Numbered from the stretch's first letter, positions 1 through 8,867 are shown. The stretch: 64,000 bases of DNA from Paenibacillus xylanexedens (GCF_017874615.1 NZ_JAGIKV010000018.1:1-64000); one strand, 5' to 3'. The notes: a model not told the origin generated them from the sequence alone. A program made the numbers and translations.

Positions 1-25
1 AGCCAGGATCAAACTCTCCAATAAA
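1..25 (-). rRNA. 16S ribosomal RNA, 5' end only
   Basis: Read on the minus strand the first bases carry GGAGAGTTTGATCCTGGCT, the universally conserved 5' end of bacterial 16S rRNA (the 27F primer site). Only about 25 nt of the mature gene lie in the window; the rest continues beyond base 1. The mature 5' end is placed near position 25 by analogy with Bacillus and is approximate. Confidence 0.95.
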
Positions 26-222
26 GTATTGAAAAGAGCGATAAGCTCATTTTGAATCTGACGAGATTAAAAATCTCATTTGTGCTCCAGCCGATTCAAG
101 CCAAGGCTTGTCTCAAACTTTCGCGTTCATTCTGCAAGCAGAATGTTTACTCACTCGTTGTTCAGTTTTCAAAGATCAAACTTATTCCGTTACCGAATGT
201 TGTTCTCTTCAGCAACTCTTAT
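26..222 (-). other. rrn operon leader
   Basis: This is the transcribed leader between the proximal rRNA promoter and the mature 16S end. On the minus strand it contains GATCTTTGAAAACTGAAC (about 162-179), the boxA-like antitermination and processing segment typical of Bacillales rRNA leaders and spacers. Short open frames here on the plus strand have no ribosome site and are not genes. Confidence 0.7.
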
Positions 223-251
223 ATAATATCATGTCCGAACCAACTTTGCAA
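223..251 (-). promoter_or_regulatory. rrn promoter, proximal
   Basis: On the minus strand TTGCAA (246-251) lies 17 nt from TATTAT (223-228), a good vegetative sigma-A promoter. It predicts initiation near 216 and a leader of about 190 nt before 16S rRNA. Confidence 0.7.
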
Positions 252-332
252 GCTCTTTTTTTAAGTTTCTTTCGAAGCTTATTTCAATCGCTTGCCGTAC
301 CGTGTATCTCGTGTTTTTTTGGCCGGAAATAG

Positions 333-362
333 AATATACCATGTAGAACACACACTTGTAAA
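333..362 (-). promoter_or_regulatory. rrn promoter, distal
   Basis: On the minus strand TTTACA (357-362) and TATATT (333-338) are separated by 18 nt. Tandem promoters are usual for Bacillales rRNA operons; this is the weaker of the two matches. Confidence 0.5.
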
Positions 363-498
363 GAGTTAATTTCAAAACTTATCAAATCCACGATCTAACC
401 ATATTAAGGACCTTCAATCTACCATGAACTCTTAGGTTCAATTTTATTATCCTGCAGCTTAATCTTCTTTATTTAAATCTGTCTTTCTTCTATATATA

Positions 499-548
499 AG
501 AAGGCAACCCTCTCAACTCTTATATTCGAGACGAAAGGGTTACCTTCT
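499..548. terminator. hairpin after the TraB-like gene
   Basis: The arms AGAAGGcAACCCT (499-511) and AGGGTTaCCTTCT (536-548) pair with one internal mismatch. The hairpin follows the TraB/GumN gene on the minus strand by 14 nt. There is no real T-run, so termination here is plausible but not strong. Confidence 0.45.
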
Positions 549-562
549 ATAGTAATCTATAT

Positions 563-1783
563 TTATTTACGTTCTACTTTATATCCCTTATCCTCAAGCA
601 GTTTCACGATGCCGTGATCGCCCAAGTAGTGTGCCGCACCAACAACAATGAAATATTCCTCACCTTTGCCGTTTTTCAAGTAACCATCGATTTTGTCCGC
701 CATACCCATGTTACGATCAACCAGCATTGCTTTGTTATATTCCTCGTTAGTGGAGAAACTGTTTGTCAGTTCAAGCAGTTGCTCGTCATTACCCGTTTTC
801 CACATCTCAGCCATTTCTTTCACACTGTTATCCAACACGTCGAAGTTTTCGATTGTCGCTTTCAGTGTTTCCTCTTGTGTTTCTTTGGAAAAGTCGTTAA
901 ACATGCCAAGTTGAGATTGATAACTCTCCAACTCAATAACTGGAAGTTTGCGCTCGATCGCTTTCTGGATGAAATACAGATCCACTCCTGCTGACGCTTC
1001 GTATCCTGCCGTTGTGGACTTCAAACTTGCAAGTGTACTCTCTACTACCCAAGGCTTAAATGCATCCAAGGCGTTAGACTCCAGACCATTTTTCTTCAAT
1101 ACATCACCCAGCTTAGTATACGTTTCACTGGAAATGTGATCTTTCAGTGTTGTTCCATCTTGATACGAACCCAGACTTAGAACCAGCTTTTGCTGCTCTT
1201 CGTCAGCGGCTTTGCTAATATCAATCTCTACCCCGAGATAATCAGCTTCCGCAAAGGCTTCTTCAAACTCCGGACGCAATGGATAGAAGCTCTCATCCGC
1301 AATATGCATGGACCCTACCAGATAGATCGTGTTGCCATTGCTTTCTACTTCCCACATGAAGCCACGTCCACCGGTTTGCGCAGTTTCAGTTGCTCCCCCT
1401 TTGGATACCAACAGCACGGTGCGCGTTGCAGCATCCCAGCGAACTTCGTAACCTGCTGCATCACCAACGATACGGATTGGCGCATACGTTACACCGTTGA
1501 TACGTGTAAGCTTGCTTTTGAGTGTAATCGTTTTGCCATCTACTACAGCAGTGATCGTATCATCTGTCGCAGTTGTTAGCTTCACATCCATAGCATCCAG
1601 CGTAGTCCGCAGTGGAACCAATGTTGTACCTTTCTCCAAGATCGGCGCTCCTGTAGCATATTTCACAGCTTGGTCATTAACCTTGACGGAAGTTCCTTGT
1701 GGAGCAGCCATAGCTGGTACTGCAGATGCGAGCAACCCTACCGAGATTGTAAGAGATAAGAGCATGTGTTTCCATTTCTTCAT
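563..1783 (-). CDS. secreted stalk-domain TraB/GumN family protein
   Basis: A 406-residue exported protein. Residues 1-26 form a signal peptide ending AVPAMA. Residues about 30-130 match the copper-amine-oxidase-like N-terminal (stalk) domain common in Paenibacillus surface proteins. Residues about 142-404 are a TraB/PrgY/GumN domain, recognised by GSMHIADESFYPL near its start and GAAHYLGDHG near the C terminus; the conserved glycine-histidine motifs are thought to form a metal site in this family. Some members are proposed to be peptidases, but the substrate here is unknown. The start has AAAGGAG upstream. It stands alone as a transcription unit, with the rRNA operon downstream on the same strand. 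Confidence 0.85.
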   Translation of the reverse strand: MKKWKHMLLSLTISVGLLASAVPAMAAPQGTSVKVNDQAVKYATGAPILEKGTTLVPLRTTLDAMDVKLTTATDDTITAVVDGKTITLKSKLTRINGVTYAPIRIVGDAAGYEVRWDAATRTVLLVSKGGATETAQTGGRGFMWEVESNGNTIYLVGSMHIADESFYPLRPEFEEAFAEADYLGVEIDISKAADEEQQKLVLSLGSYQDGTTLKDHISSETYTKLGDVLKKNGLESNALDAFKPWVVESTLASLKSTTAGYEASAGVDLYFIQKAIERKLPVIELESYQSQLGMFNDFSKETQEETLKATIENFDVLDNSVKEMAEMWKTGNDEQLLELTNSFSTNEEYNKAMLVDRNMGMADKIDGYLKNGKGEEYFIVVGAAHYLGDHGIVKLLEDKGYKVERK

Positions 1784-2021
1784 ATTATGAATTCTCCTTT
1801 ATTGAATATAGTTGCCAATCCAATTTTTAATAGAATAGACATACTTAGATACTACGGTTAAAGATGGGAATTGGTGCCACTCCACAAACGGAGCAGCACG
1901 TTCTCCCTTCATTATTACTCTCATTAGATAAGAAACAATAAATAGGAAACCATCATATAGGTTCAATGTTAGATATTCGCAAAGTCTAAGCTATGCCAAG
2001 ATAAATAGATACTTATCAGCG

Positions 2022-2256
2022 CTAGGAAAAAAAGGCTATAGAAACCTTGGGATTGCCCCACAGCTTCACTCCATATGCGACGAAGAAAATAGCGATAGCT
2101 AATTTAGAGATGCTTTGGTAGTTGCCCTGCTCTGAAAAGGCTGAACTGCTAAATACAATTGAAAGTAGTAGTGTAGTCAGGATCGATCAATGCTTTAAAC
2201 CACAGAGGTTCCCTCAAAAACTGTATATAGAACCCTTTTAACTGCTGCATGATCAT
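2022..2256 (-). pseudogene. frameshifted small membrane-protein gene
   Basis: An ATG at 2256 follows a good ribosome site (AGGAGAGG). It opens a frame of 24 codons ending ...LWFKALI, which then meets one extra base (the G in ATC-G-ATC, near 2184). Skipping that base restores an open frame of 53 codons, beginning ILTTLLLSIVF and containing LAIAIFFVAYGVKLW, to a TAG at 2022. The total of 235 nt is 78 codons plus one base. The reconstructed 77-residue product would have two membrane segments. As it stands, translation stops after 35 codons. I do not recognise the family. Confidence 0.6.
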
Positions 2257-2459
2257 CGACCCTCTCCTGAACTCGATTTAATATGACCACCGACATAGCA
2301 CACCACTTGTCATAATTAGTGAGAAAAAGTCATCAATAAAGCTTATCTATCAGGACATATTTTCATGATAAGTAGGAAAAAGCGCAAAACTCATTTTGCA
2401 TCTTCATGCATGCTAATATATACGGATTTTTGGGATATTTTATCTTAATTATACATAGC

Positions 2460-2494
2460 AAAAAGACCACTATCTAGTATTAGATAACAGTCTC
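2460..2494 (-). terminator. rho-independent terminator in the degraded region
   Basis: On the minus strand AGACTGTTATCT and AGATAGTGGTCT form a 12-bp stem (three G-U pairs) with a 6-nt loop, followed at once by TTTTT. The G-U pairs make sense only for a minus-strand transcript. It follows a 23-codon open frame (2539-2610) that has GGGGAGG upstream. Confidence 0.55.
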
Positions 2495-2652
2495 ATTTTA
2501 GAATACTTTATTCATTTAAATTAAAATCATTCCGTCTTCTATTCTTCTACAGAAAAATAAATACCTAATCGTATGCGAATTGCCGCTATCTCAAAACCAG
2601 TTAGAATCATAATCCAGTGATCTTTCCTCCCCTTCTTTCTCTAGTAATATGT

Positions 2653-2874
2653 TCAGGAAAACATCAAGCAGCTCCTATCAGCTTGAGTACAACTAAAAAT
2701 ATTGCTGGGATAATCGAATTGATGGAATTAAATATTCAGTGAACGATGATATTCGACCATATATTTCTGATAGCTCCTTTTAAAGTAAGTAGAAGCTGGA
2801 TCCTTATTCTTGCCGCTTCATTCGGAAAAAATCTCACAAATTTTGTGCTTCGGCATGTAGTTGTCATGATTCAT
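2653..2874 (-). pseudogene. possible decayed gene downstream of the MarR regulator
   Basis: One frame runs from an ATG at 2874 (CAGAGG upstream) to a TGA at 2653, exactly 74 codons, broken by two in-frame stops. The pieces look protein-like: MPKHKICEIFSE, KDPASTYFKRSYQKYMVEY and FHQFDYPSNIFS. It starts 19 bp after the MarR gene and may once have been co-transcribed with it. No family was recognised. The remaining 1.1 kb around this gene and the previous pseudogene is AT-rich without other supported features. Confidence 0.3.
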
Positions 2875-2893
2875 CCTCTGGTATAGAGTCTAA

Positions 2894-3319
2894 CTAATCT
2901 TCTTGCACATTTCGGTACAGTTTATCTAATATCGTTTTTAACTGATTTAATTCATCGTGTTCCAAACCTCGTGTAACATAGTCATGCGCGTTTTTAACTG
3001 TTAACAACAGCTTTCCTTTAACTTCTTGACCTTTAGAGGACAAATATAAATAATGTGAGCGCTTATCTTGATCATGAACAATACGTCGAACCATGCCCTT
3101 GCGTTCTAAAGAATGTATCATTCTCACTACCGTTGTTTGATCCCTATCGATGGCCTCCGCCAGCTCTTTTTGAGTCATAGCTTTATCTATATCAAGACAG
3201 GAGATAATGCTCCACTGCTCCGGTGTGACCTTGTAGGGCTTTAATTGTTTCGTAAAATAGTTTGTAAGCTTGACATCTGTACGATGGATCAAGAAGCCGG
3301 TAATATTATATAAGTCCAT
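2894..3319 (-). CDS. MarR family transcriptional regulator
   Basis: About 141 residues, the normal MarR length. A winged-helix region (about residues 40-100, including TQKELAEAIDRDQTTVVRMI and a wing with DKRSHYLYLS) lies between helical dimerisation ends. I place the start at the ATG reading MDLYNI because GAGGG lies 8 nt before it; an upstream ATG at 3340 has only a poor site. It lies downstream of a DoxX-type gene on the same strand, 72 bp away. The palindrome upstream of that gene is the obvious candidate operator, so the pair is probably autoregulated. MarR proteins of this type often respond to phenolic or oxidative signals; the ligand here is unknown. Confidence 0.88.
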   Translation of the reverse strand: MDLYNITGFLIHRTDVKLTNYFTKQLKPYKVTPEQWSIISCLDIDKAMTQKELAEAIDRDQTTVVRMIHSLERKGMVRRIVHDQDKRSHYLYLSSKGQEVKGKLLLTVKNAHDYVTRGLEHDELNQLKTILDKLYRNVQED

Positions 3320-3411
3320 TGCAGTACCCTCATTTATCATTTTCTTAAATCAAATATAGTCGATCTCTCAAAGGTTACACATGAAATCCGTCAAAAATTC
3401 GTTAATTTCGT

Positions 3412-3756
3412 TTAGAAAAAATGATACATGGATACAATCAAGCTAAGTATGAACAAAATGAGTGCTGGAATGGCCTTCTGAAACGGATCTTTAGCTAAGA
3501 CTATTAAAGTAAACGCTCCAGCAAGCATTGTTCCGGCTAGAAGCAAACCAGCTAAAATTGCTGCGACAGGCATCCAGATGCCAACGATCATACCAGCTGC
3601 CCCCACAATCTCGAACGAACCAGTCAAAACATTAAAGAACGATGGCAGTCCAAAACGTTTAAACTCATTGGCCATTTTACCGGAAATAATTTTGCTTCCT
3701 GTAAAAAGGAAAAAACCACCTAATAGAACCTGTAAAACTGTGATAAAAATGAACAT
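3412..3756 (-). CDS. DoxX family membrane protein
   Basis: A 114-residue integral membrane protein with four predicted helices, matching DoxX/DoxX-like proteins: an N-terminal helix with GGFFLFTGSKI, a conserved central FEIVGAAGMIVG and a hydrophobic C terminus. It is preceded by GAGGGG 7 nt before ATG. Small DoxX-like proteins next to MarR regulators are common in Bacillales and are often induced by thiol or quinone stress; the exact activity is not known. It is the first gene of the two-gene unit with the MarR regulator. Confidence 0.82.
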   Translation of the reverse strand: MFIFITVLQVLLGGFFLFTGSKIISGKMANEFKRFGLPSFFNVLTGSFEIVGAAGMIVGIWMPVAAILAGLLLAGTMLAGAFTLIVLAKDPFQKAIPALILFILSLIVSMYHFF

Positions 3757-3795
3757 ATCTACCCCTCTTTCATAAAGTTATGCATATGAATTTAT

Positions 3796-3813
3796 TACAT
3801 GCTATAGCATGTA
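3796..3813. promoter_or_regulatory. MarR operator candidate, 18-bp perfect palindrome
   Basis: TACATGCTATAGCATGTA is a perfect 18-bp palindrome 39 bp upstream of the DoxX start. A TTGACA hexamer lies just upstream (3836-3841 on the minus strand). Length and placement fit a MarR dimer blocking the promoter. No other perfect palindrome of this length was seen in the surrounding intergenic DNA. Confidence 0.65.
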
Positions 3814-3841
3814 TTTTGTTTGAAATTTTATATATTGTCAA

Positions 3842-4332
3842 CCCTAAAATAAAGCTTTATAGATTATAGCCCTTTTATGTCCTTTTAATTTTTCTAAGAT
3901 TATCGTTCCAAAGGAAGCTTTCTTTTTCACATATCGTTAATATTTCTAGCATGGATAATTCAATTTCTGTTCTTTGTTGAACTGTGGTAAATTTCTCTGT
4001 AATCAGCCAATTAAAAGCCTATGCTTCTTACTTTCAATAAATTTAGTAACAAACAAAGGTAATTTACTTAACTTATTGTCAATTCGACCCACGGAATGTA
4101 ATTTAGCTTGTTTATACAAAAATCAACATCCCAAATTAAATATAACTTCTAAGTAATTATTCGTTCTTGACTGTTTGTATCGAACACCATTAAACAACAT
4201 GTAGCGCGTTCAACATTAAATTGGCCACCAATGGCTGCAAGCTAATTTCAAATAGAGATATGCACATTTATGTATAAATATGCATATCTCACTAATTATG
4301 ACAACGCACACACACACATAGCACCATCTATA
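3842..4332. other. AT-rich intergenic region with one inverted repeat
   Basis: No supported gene. A 60-codon open frame at 3974-4156 lacks a ribosome site. The perfect 10-bp arms GAGATATGCA (4255-4264) and TGCATATCTC (4281-4290) enclose 16 nt. They lie 43 bp beyond the end of the ABC permease gene and may act as a 3' end structure, though no T-run follows. Confidence 0.5.
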
Positions 4333-5628
4333 TTAGATCTTATATGCCTTCATGGCTTTAAACAATTCCTTAAAGGTTGGGCGTTTACCGTACATCAGCA
4401 CACCCGTGCGATAGATTTTGGCTGCAAGCCATCCGAAGATGATAATGGATACGATGAGAATCGCTAAGGACGTTAGAATCTCCCAAGTTGGCGCAACTCC
4501 TGCACCGATTCGTACCAGAATCGCGGTCGGCGACGTGAATGGAATGAAGCTTGCGATTTTCAACAATAGAATGTTCGGCGTAGAAATACTGAAGATCGCA
4601 ATATAGAAGGAAACAAGCGACAACATCGTAATCGGCAGAACAGCCTGACCGAGTTCCTCAGTACGGCTTACCATTGAACCAATGGCAGCGAACAACACGG
4701 CATACAGGAAGTAACCCAGAATGTAGAATATAAGTCCGTACACAATAACTGCACTATTCACATCACTCAGACTCATATTGAAGTCACCTAATACTGCACG
4801 GTTATGCGGCAGCAAGATATTTCCGGCAACTACCGCTCCGAAGATCCCGATTTGCAGCATCCCCACCATGAATATACCGATGATTTTACCAAACATCTGA
4901 CTGAGCGGTGATACACTCGTAATCAAAATCTCCATAATACGTGAGCTCTTCTCAGCTGTAATCTCGGAGGCAATCATGTTACCTGTCATCATCGTTGAGG
5001 TAAACAGCAGGATGATCAGCAAGTACACCACAATATAGTTAATCGGGCTCATTGCACCTTCAGACGCAGTACCTGCTCCGCTCTCATCTGTACTCAAACT
5101 TTGCTCGGTGAGCTTCACAGGTGTTGTAATCAGTTCCTTCTGCTCAGCTGTGAGTACATCCTTCACAACCACATCCAGCTTCACACTCTGTAATGCAGCT
5201 TCAATGGATGCAATGATCTGAGGTGATACGTCTTCTGCTGAATATAAAATGGGCTGCGGGAACTCTTGCCCGGAAACTGCTTCAAACTTCAGATAACCAT
5301 CAGTAACTCCAGCTTCCGCATCGGCTTTGAGAGCCGCCTCATCTTTGTCACCACTGTTGATGAATCGATAAGCCTGATCTCCTTGAGCCGCAGAGAAGCT
5401 TTCCAGTTTCTCGGAAACTTCAGGCTGCCCCGTGCTCAAGAGACCAATATTTACAGGGTTACTGCTTGAAGCTCCGCCAATGGAGCCCCCATTGAATAAG
5501 GTAATGAAATACGGAACATTGAGTCCGATTGAAATTAAAAGTGCAAGTACAATGGTCGTTACCATGAATGATTTCGTTTTAACTTTGTTTTTAAATGTAA
5601 AACCCGTAATCGTTCCCATTTTATTCAT
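4333..5628 (-). CDS. ABC-2 type transporter permease (NatB/YhaP-like)
   Basis: About 431 residues with the NatB-like plan: one N-terminal membrane helix (about 15-40), a large extracytoplasmic domain (about 40-200), then five or six helices to the C terminus. The first intracellular loop after the second helix contains EITAEKSSRIMEILITSVSP, a hallmark of ABC-2 permeases that form Na+ or drug exporters. The ATG at 5628 (MNKMG) is preferred because TAGGTGAG precedes it; a GTG at 5637 is possible. It overlaps the 3' end of the adjacent ATPase gene, implying translational coupling. The substrate cannot be read from the sequence. Confidence 0.85.
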   Translation of the reverse strand: MNKMGTITGFTFKNKVKTKSFMVTTIVLALLISIGLNVPYFITLFNGGSIGGASSSNPVNIGLLSTGQPEVSEKLESFSAAQGDQAYRFINSGDKDEAALKADAEAGVTDGYLKFEAVSGQEFPQPILYSAEDVSPQIIASIEAALQSVKLDVVVKDVLTAEQKELITTPVKLTEQSLSTDESGAGTASEGAMSPINYIVVYLLIILLFTSTMMTGNMIASEITAEKSSRIMEILITSVSPLSQMFGKIIGIFMVGMLQIGIFGAVVAGNILLPHNRAVLGDFNMSLSDVNSAVIVYGLIFYILGYFLYAVLFAAIGSMVSRTEELGQAVLPITMLSLVSFYIAIFSISTPNILLLKIASFIPFTSPTAILVRIGAGVAPTWEILTSLAILIVSIIIFGWLAAKIYRTGVLMYGKRPTFKELFKAMKAYKI

Positions 5629-6526
5629 TCGACTCACCTACCTCACGAATAAAGATTTGGTTAAGCGTTGGTTCCTTCAGTTCAAAGTGTTCCACTGTCG
5701 TCTGAGTCATGGCTGTTCTCAGAATCTCTTGAGCCGCTTCCACCTGACTAATATGTATCAGGTAACCACGCTCATTCCGCTCGACTTTCTTCACACCAGG
5801 CAACTGTTCAAGTCCTTCCACACTACCAATCGTACCCAGGAATACCTGTTCACGCGGATACCGGCCCTTGATCTCCTTGATCTCTCCTTGTACCACCGTG
5901 TTGGAACGATGCAGAATAGTGATCTGACGACACAACTCTTCAACGTGCTCCATACGGTGTGTTGAGAACAGAATGGCCGTGCCTTCGTCACGTAGCTCCT
6001 TGACGGTGGATTTGAGTAATTCCACGTTGACAGGATCCAGTCCACTGAACGCTTCATCCAGAATGAGAATCTGCGGTCTATGCACTACAGCCGCGATAAA
6101 GCCCATTTTCTGCTGATTACCTTTGGATAACTCCTCGATCTTCTTATCGTAATACTCAGGTACCTCAAACCGATTCAGCCAGTACTTGAGGCTCTGGTCT
6201 GCGTCCTTACCATTCATGCCACGAAGTCGTGCCAGATAATTAATCTGTTCGCTGACTTTCACCTTCGGGTACAATCCGCGCTCTTCCGGAAGATAACCCA
6301 TAATCTGTTGCAGCTCCGTATTATAGGGCTTGCCGTTGTACAGGATATTCCCTCCGTCCGGGTGAATCAGTCCGAGCACCATGCGCATTGTTGTTGTTTT
6401 GCCTGCACCATTCGCTCCGAGCAGTCCGTAAATCTCCCCCTCTTTTACATTGAGCGTGACTCCATTAACGGCTGTTTTGTCTGCATATTGCTTAACGACT
6501 TGCTTCAATTCCAATCGGTTCATCAT
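5621..6526 (-). CDS. ABC transporter ATP-binding protein (NatA/YhaQ-like)
   Basis: A 301-residue ATPase subunit. Walker A GANGAGKT lies near residue 37, the signature LSKGNQQK near 139, Walker B ILILDEAFSGLDP near 160, and the switch histidine follows in STHRMEH. The C-terminal 80 residues form the accessory domain seen in YhaQ-like ATPases. It partners the overlapping permease gene. It follows another ATPase gene by 17 bp and so belongs to the five-gene GntR-led operon. Confidence 0.9.
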   Translation of the reverse strand: MMNRLELKQVVKQYADKTAVNGVTLNVKEGEIYGLLGANGAGKTTTMRMVLGLIHPDGGNILYNGKPYNTELQQIMGYLPEERGLYPKVKVSEQINYLARLRGMNGKDADQSLKYWLNRFEVPEYYDKKIEELSKGNQQKMGFIAAVVHRPQILILDEAFSGLDPVNVELLKSTVKELRDEGTAILFSTHRMEHVEELCRQITILHRSNTVVQGEIKEIKGRYPREQVFLGTIGSVEGLEQLPGVKKVERNERGYLIHISQVEAAQEILRTAMTQTTVEHFELKEPTLNQIFIREVGESNE

Positions 6527-6543
6527 TTATCGTCTCCCTTCGG

Positions 6544-7440
6544 TTATTTCCACTGTACGGGTGCATACCCGGCAATCCAGAATGCCAGCACTTCATCCAA
6601 TTCCAAGTTACGGATTTTCAATACTCGGTTATTCGACAGCTCCAGCCTTTCCTGCGCTTCGCTGACCCGGGTTGTAATTACGCGAACCAGACCTCCCTCT
6701 TCTATAGAAGATTCCACAACACCAGGAATACTTTCTGGCCTTAAATCTCCTTCATACCAGACTTCCTTCCACTGATCGAGCACCATATCTTTCTCGGCCA
6801 TCCCCAGTGACTGACCACGGTGCATCAATACGATGTAATCCGCAAGCCTTTTGACTTCGTCTGCAATATGTGTGGCAATCAGAATCGTGGTGTCTCCCCC
6901 CGCCATGAAGGTACGGAACTGCTCAACCATCACTTTCCAGGCAAAGGGGTCCAATCCTGATGAAGGCTCATCCAAAAGCAATAGTCTTGGGCGAGCTGCA
7001 ATTGCAGCTGCAATCTCAAATTTTCGCCTTTCTCCCTTGGACATCTTGTTCAGCTTCACATCAACAGGTACTTCCATATCCTGAATCAGTTGGTCGAACA
7101 ACTTCATATCCCAACGTGGGTACCAGTACGCCCGGAAATGGGCCGCTTCTTGTGCTGTTATCCGGTTCTCTTCTGAACCAGCGTTATCTGCCACAAAACC
7201 AATCTGTTGTCTCAGTTCAATGGGAAGTGGCCCATCATGTTCCTGACCAAACCATATAATCTGCCCAGCATCTGGCAGCACCACTTGCTGTAACATGTTA
7301 AGAAGGGTGCTTTTGCCTGAACCGTTGTGACCGAGAATAGCCACTATATACCCTTCCGGGATGGTCAGATCAATTGGGCCAATAACTCTGCGTTTTCGCA
7401 TTTTGGATACGCCGTTCAACTGGATTGCTATCGGTTCCAC
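6544..7440 (-). CDS. ABC transporter ATP-binding protein (YtrB-like)
   Basis: A 298-residue ATPase with Walker A GHNGSGKST (about 37), signature MSKGERRK (about 136), Walker B LLLLDEPSSGLDP (about 155) and ATHIADE with the switch histidine. The start is GTG, with GGGAG upstream. Its position directly after a YtrA-type GntR regulator, together with the membrane protein upstream, gives a YtrABC-like module. In Bacillus the ytr operon responds to cell-wall-active antibiotics; that role here is inference from synteny. Confidence 0.88.
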   Translation of the reverse strand: MEPIAIQLNGVSKMRKRRVIGPIDLTIPEGYIVAILGHNGSGKSTLLNMLQQVVLPDAGQIIWFGQEHDGPLPIELRQQIGFVADNAGSEENRITAQEAAHFRAYWYPRWDMKLFDQLIQDMEVPVDVKLNKMSKGERRKFEIAAAIAARPRLLLLDEPSSGLDPFAWKVMVEQFRTFMAGGDTTILIATHIADEVKRLADYIVLMHRGQSLGMAEKDMVLDQWKEVWYEGDLRPESIPGVVESSIEEGGLVRVITTRVSEAQERLELSNNRVLKIRNLELDEVLAFWIAGYAPVQWK

Positions 7441-7455
7441 GTATGAATCACTCCC

Positions 7456-7854
7456 TTACTTCACGTAAATAGCCTTCAGGACTTCCCGGAATAGGCTCTC
7501 CATCTCTTCTTCCGTACAGCCTACCGATTTCCCGGACTGCACCGCTGCTTGCATCGCTTCCTGTGCGGCCTTTAATCTATAATTTTCTCTGTCACCGGCT
7601 TCTACCTGGGCCACAAATGTACCTGTCCCCTGCTTCGTACGAAGCAAGCCTTCATTCTCCAGATCCTGATAGACCCGTCTAACCGTAATAACACTGCAAT
7701 TCAGTGCTCCGGCGAACTCACGAATGGACGGCAAATGTGTTCCCTCCCCCAACTGACCCGTAATAATTAACGATCTTAACTGATTTTCAATTTGGTGGTA
7801 TAAAGGTTCAGCGCTATTTTCATTAATTTGAATGGGTATTTTCACATCTTGCAC
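7456..7854 (-). CDS. GntR family regulator, YtrA subfamily
   Basis: 132 residues, typical of the short YtrA subfamily: an N-terminal GntR winged helix (about residues 10-80, with LPSIREFAGALNCSVITVRR and GLLRTKQGTGTFV) and only a short C-terminal helical dimerisation tail. The start is GTG with GGAGGG upstream. It is the second gene of the operon, between a membrane protein and the ABC ATPases, and probably represses the operon through the dyad that overlaps the -10 box at 8725-8730. Confidence 0.88.
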   Translation of the reverse strand: MQDVKIPIQINENSAEPLYHQIENQLRSLIITGQLGEGTHLPSIREFAGALNCSVITVRRVYQDLENEGLLRTKQGTGTFVAQVEAGDRENYRLKAAQEAMQAAVQSGKSVGCTEEEMESLFREVLKAIYVK

Positions 7855-7934
7855 CTCGCCCTCCGGTACACTCCAGTCTGTTACCTGACCGTGCCGGTTT
7901 CATCCTGTATTCGTACATAAGCTCAATTCTCATT

Positions 7935-8654
7935 TTAATTCAAATCCCGATGAACCAGCTTCTTCAGCGTAAAACGACTAGACAGCCATAATCCCGCTAC
8001 GCCAGCCACCAGAGAAATCCACATGATCGGGGAAAGCAGCCCCCATGATTTACTTCCATCCATTACAATCCGCAATCCGTAACTGCCTGATATTCGAATC
8101 AGTATGGATATGCCAATGGCGAATGGTATAAAAAGCGTACTGAGAAGCAAGTATTTCTTGCCACTGTTCAGAAACTCTCCGTAAATATAGAATCCTGTTA
8201 CCAAAAGGCCATAACCTGTACAGGTAAGGCTAAAGGCCAGATACTGATCCCATCGGAATCCTTCGGCATGAAGGTTAACCACGTATAACGATCCGTAGAA
8301 AAAGATTCCATTGTACGTAAACGCCATCAGAGACTGCTGTAGCCTGGACCACATCACCACTTGTTCAGGGATGGGAATTCTGCGATAGTAGGCCAGCATC
8401 TGCGTATAAGAATCCTCCTGTATGTAACGGAAGGAGCGCCTGCAGAACATAAACCCTTGAAATGGCAACATGATTAAAAAGAAGGAATCCACTACTGGAT
8501 TAATAATATCTGTCTGTTGTTGTCCTAAAAACATCACACCGCTCATGCCGCCAGTGTATATCATGAATAATGCAGACCATAGCCATTGGAGCCTATCCTT
8601 ACTCATCTGGCTGCGGGTCAACCACCACGCCTGCTTCCATTCGTTCATATGCAT
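7935..8654 (-). CDS. membrane protein of the GntR-ABC operon
   Basis: 239 residues with about six hydrophobic segments and a positively charged N terminus; no motif beyond a general ABC-permease-like plan was recognised. A second ATG (8648) follows the first by one codon. It is the first gene after the operator-bearing promoter and is probably the membrane partner of the YtrB-like ATPase encoded two genes downstream, since that ATPase has no other dedicated permease. Confidence 0.7.
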   Translation of the reverse strand: MHMNEWKQAWWLTRSQMSKDRLQWLWSALFMIYTGGMSGVMFLGQQQTDIINPVVDSFFLIMLPFQGFMFCRRSFRYIQEDSYTQMLAYYRRIPIPEQVVMWSRLQQSLMAFTYNGIFFYGSLYVVNLHAEGFRWDQYLAFSLTCTGYGLLVTGFYIYGEFLNSGKKYLLLSTLFIPFAIGISILIRISGSYGLRIVMDGSKSWGLLSPIMWISLVAGVAGLWLSSRFTLKKLVHRDLN

Positions 8655-8704
8655 GCCTGCCTTTCACCTGTCATTCACTCACTCATCTTGCTTACTGTGA
8701 TTAC

Positions 8705-8754
8705 TGTATATATCAATATACACAGTATACAGACCTATTTCTCATTCCGTCAAC
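8705..8754 (-). promoter_or_regulatory. operon promoter with GntR operator candidate
   Basis: On the minus strand TTGACG (8749-8754) and TATACT (8725-8730) are 18 nt apart. The region 8705-8733 carries inverted CTGTATA and TATACAG arms and, inside them, GTATATatcaATATAC. The dyad overlaps the -10 box and the start point, the usual place for a repressor such as the YtrA-type protein encoded in this operon. Confidence 0.65.
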
Positions 8755-8811
8755 CCCTAATTTTCCTGAATCAGGAAGACGGGATGGGACACTTTTCACA
8801 GCGACAGTGGT

Positions 8812-8846
8812 GGGGGTAGTGGCGGCGGGGATTAGGGGATTAGGGG
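8812..8846 (+). repeat. G-run tract with telomere-like GGGGATTA units
   Basis: The plus strand carries four runs of at least four G: a GGGGG run, a 14-nt stretch that ends in GGGG, and then two ATTAGGGG units. Such a tract could fold as a G-quadruplex. It sits about 60 bp upstream of the GntR-operon -35 box, in a gap without genes. Confidence 0.5.
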
Positions 8847-8867
8847 AATAAACGAAATTCCCCAAGC

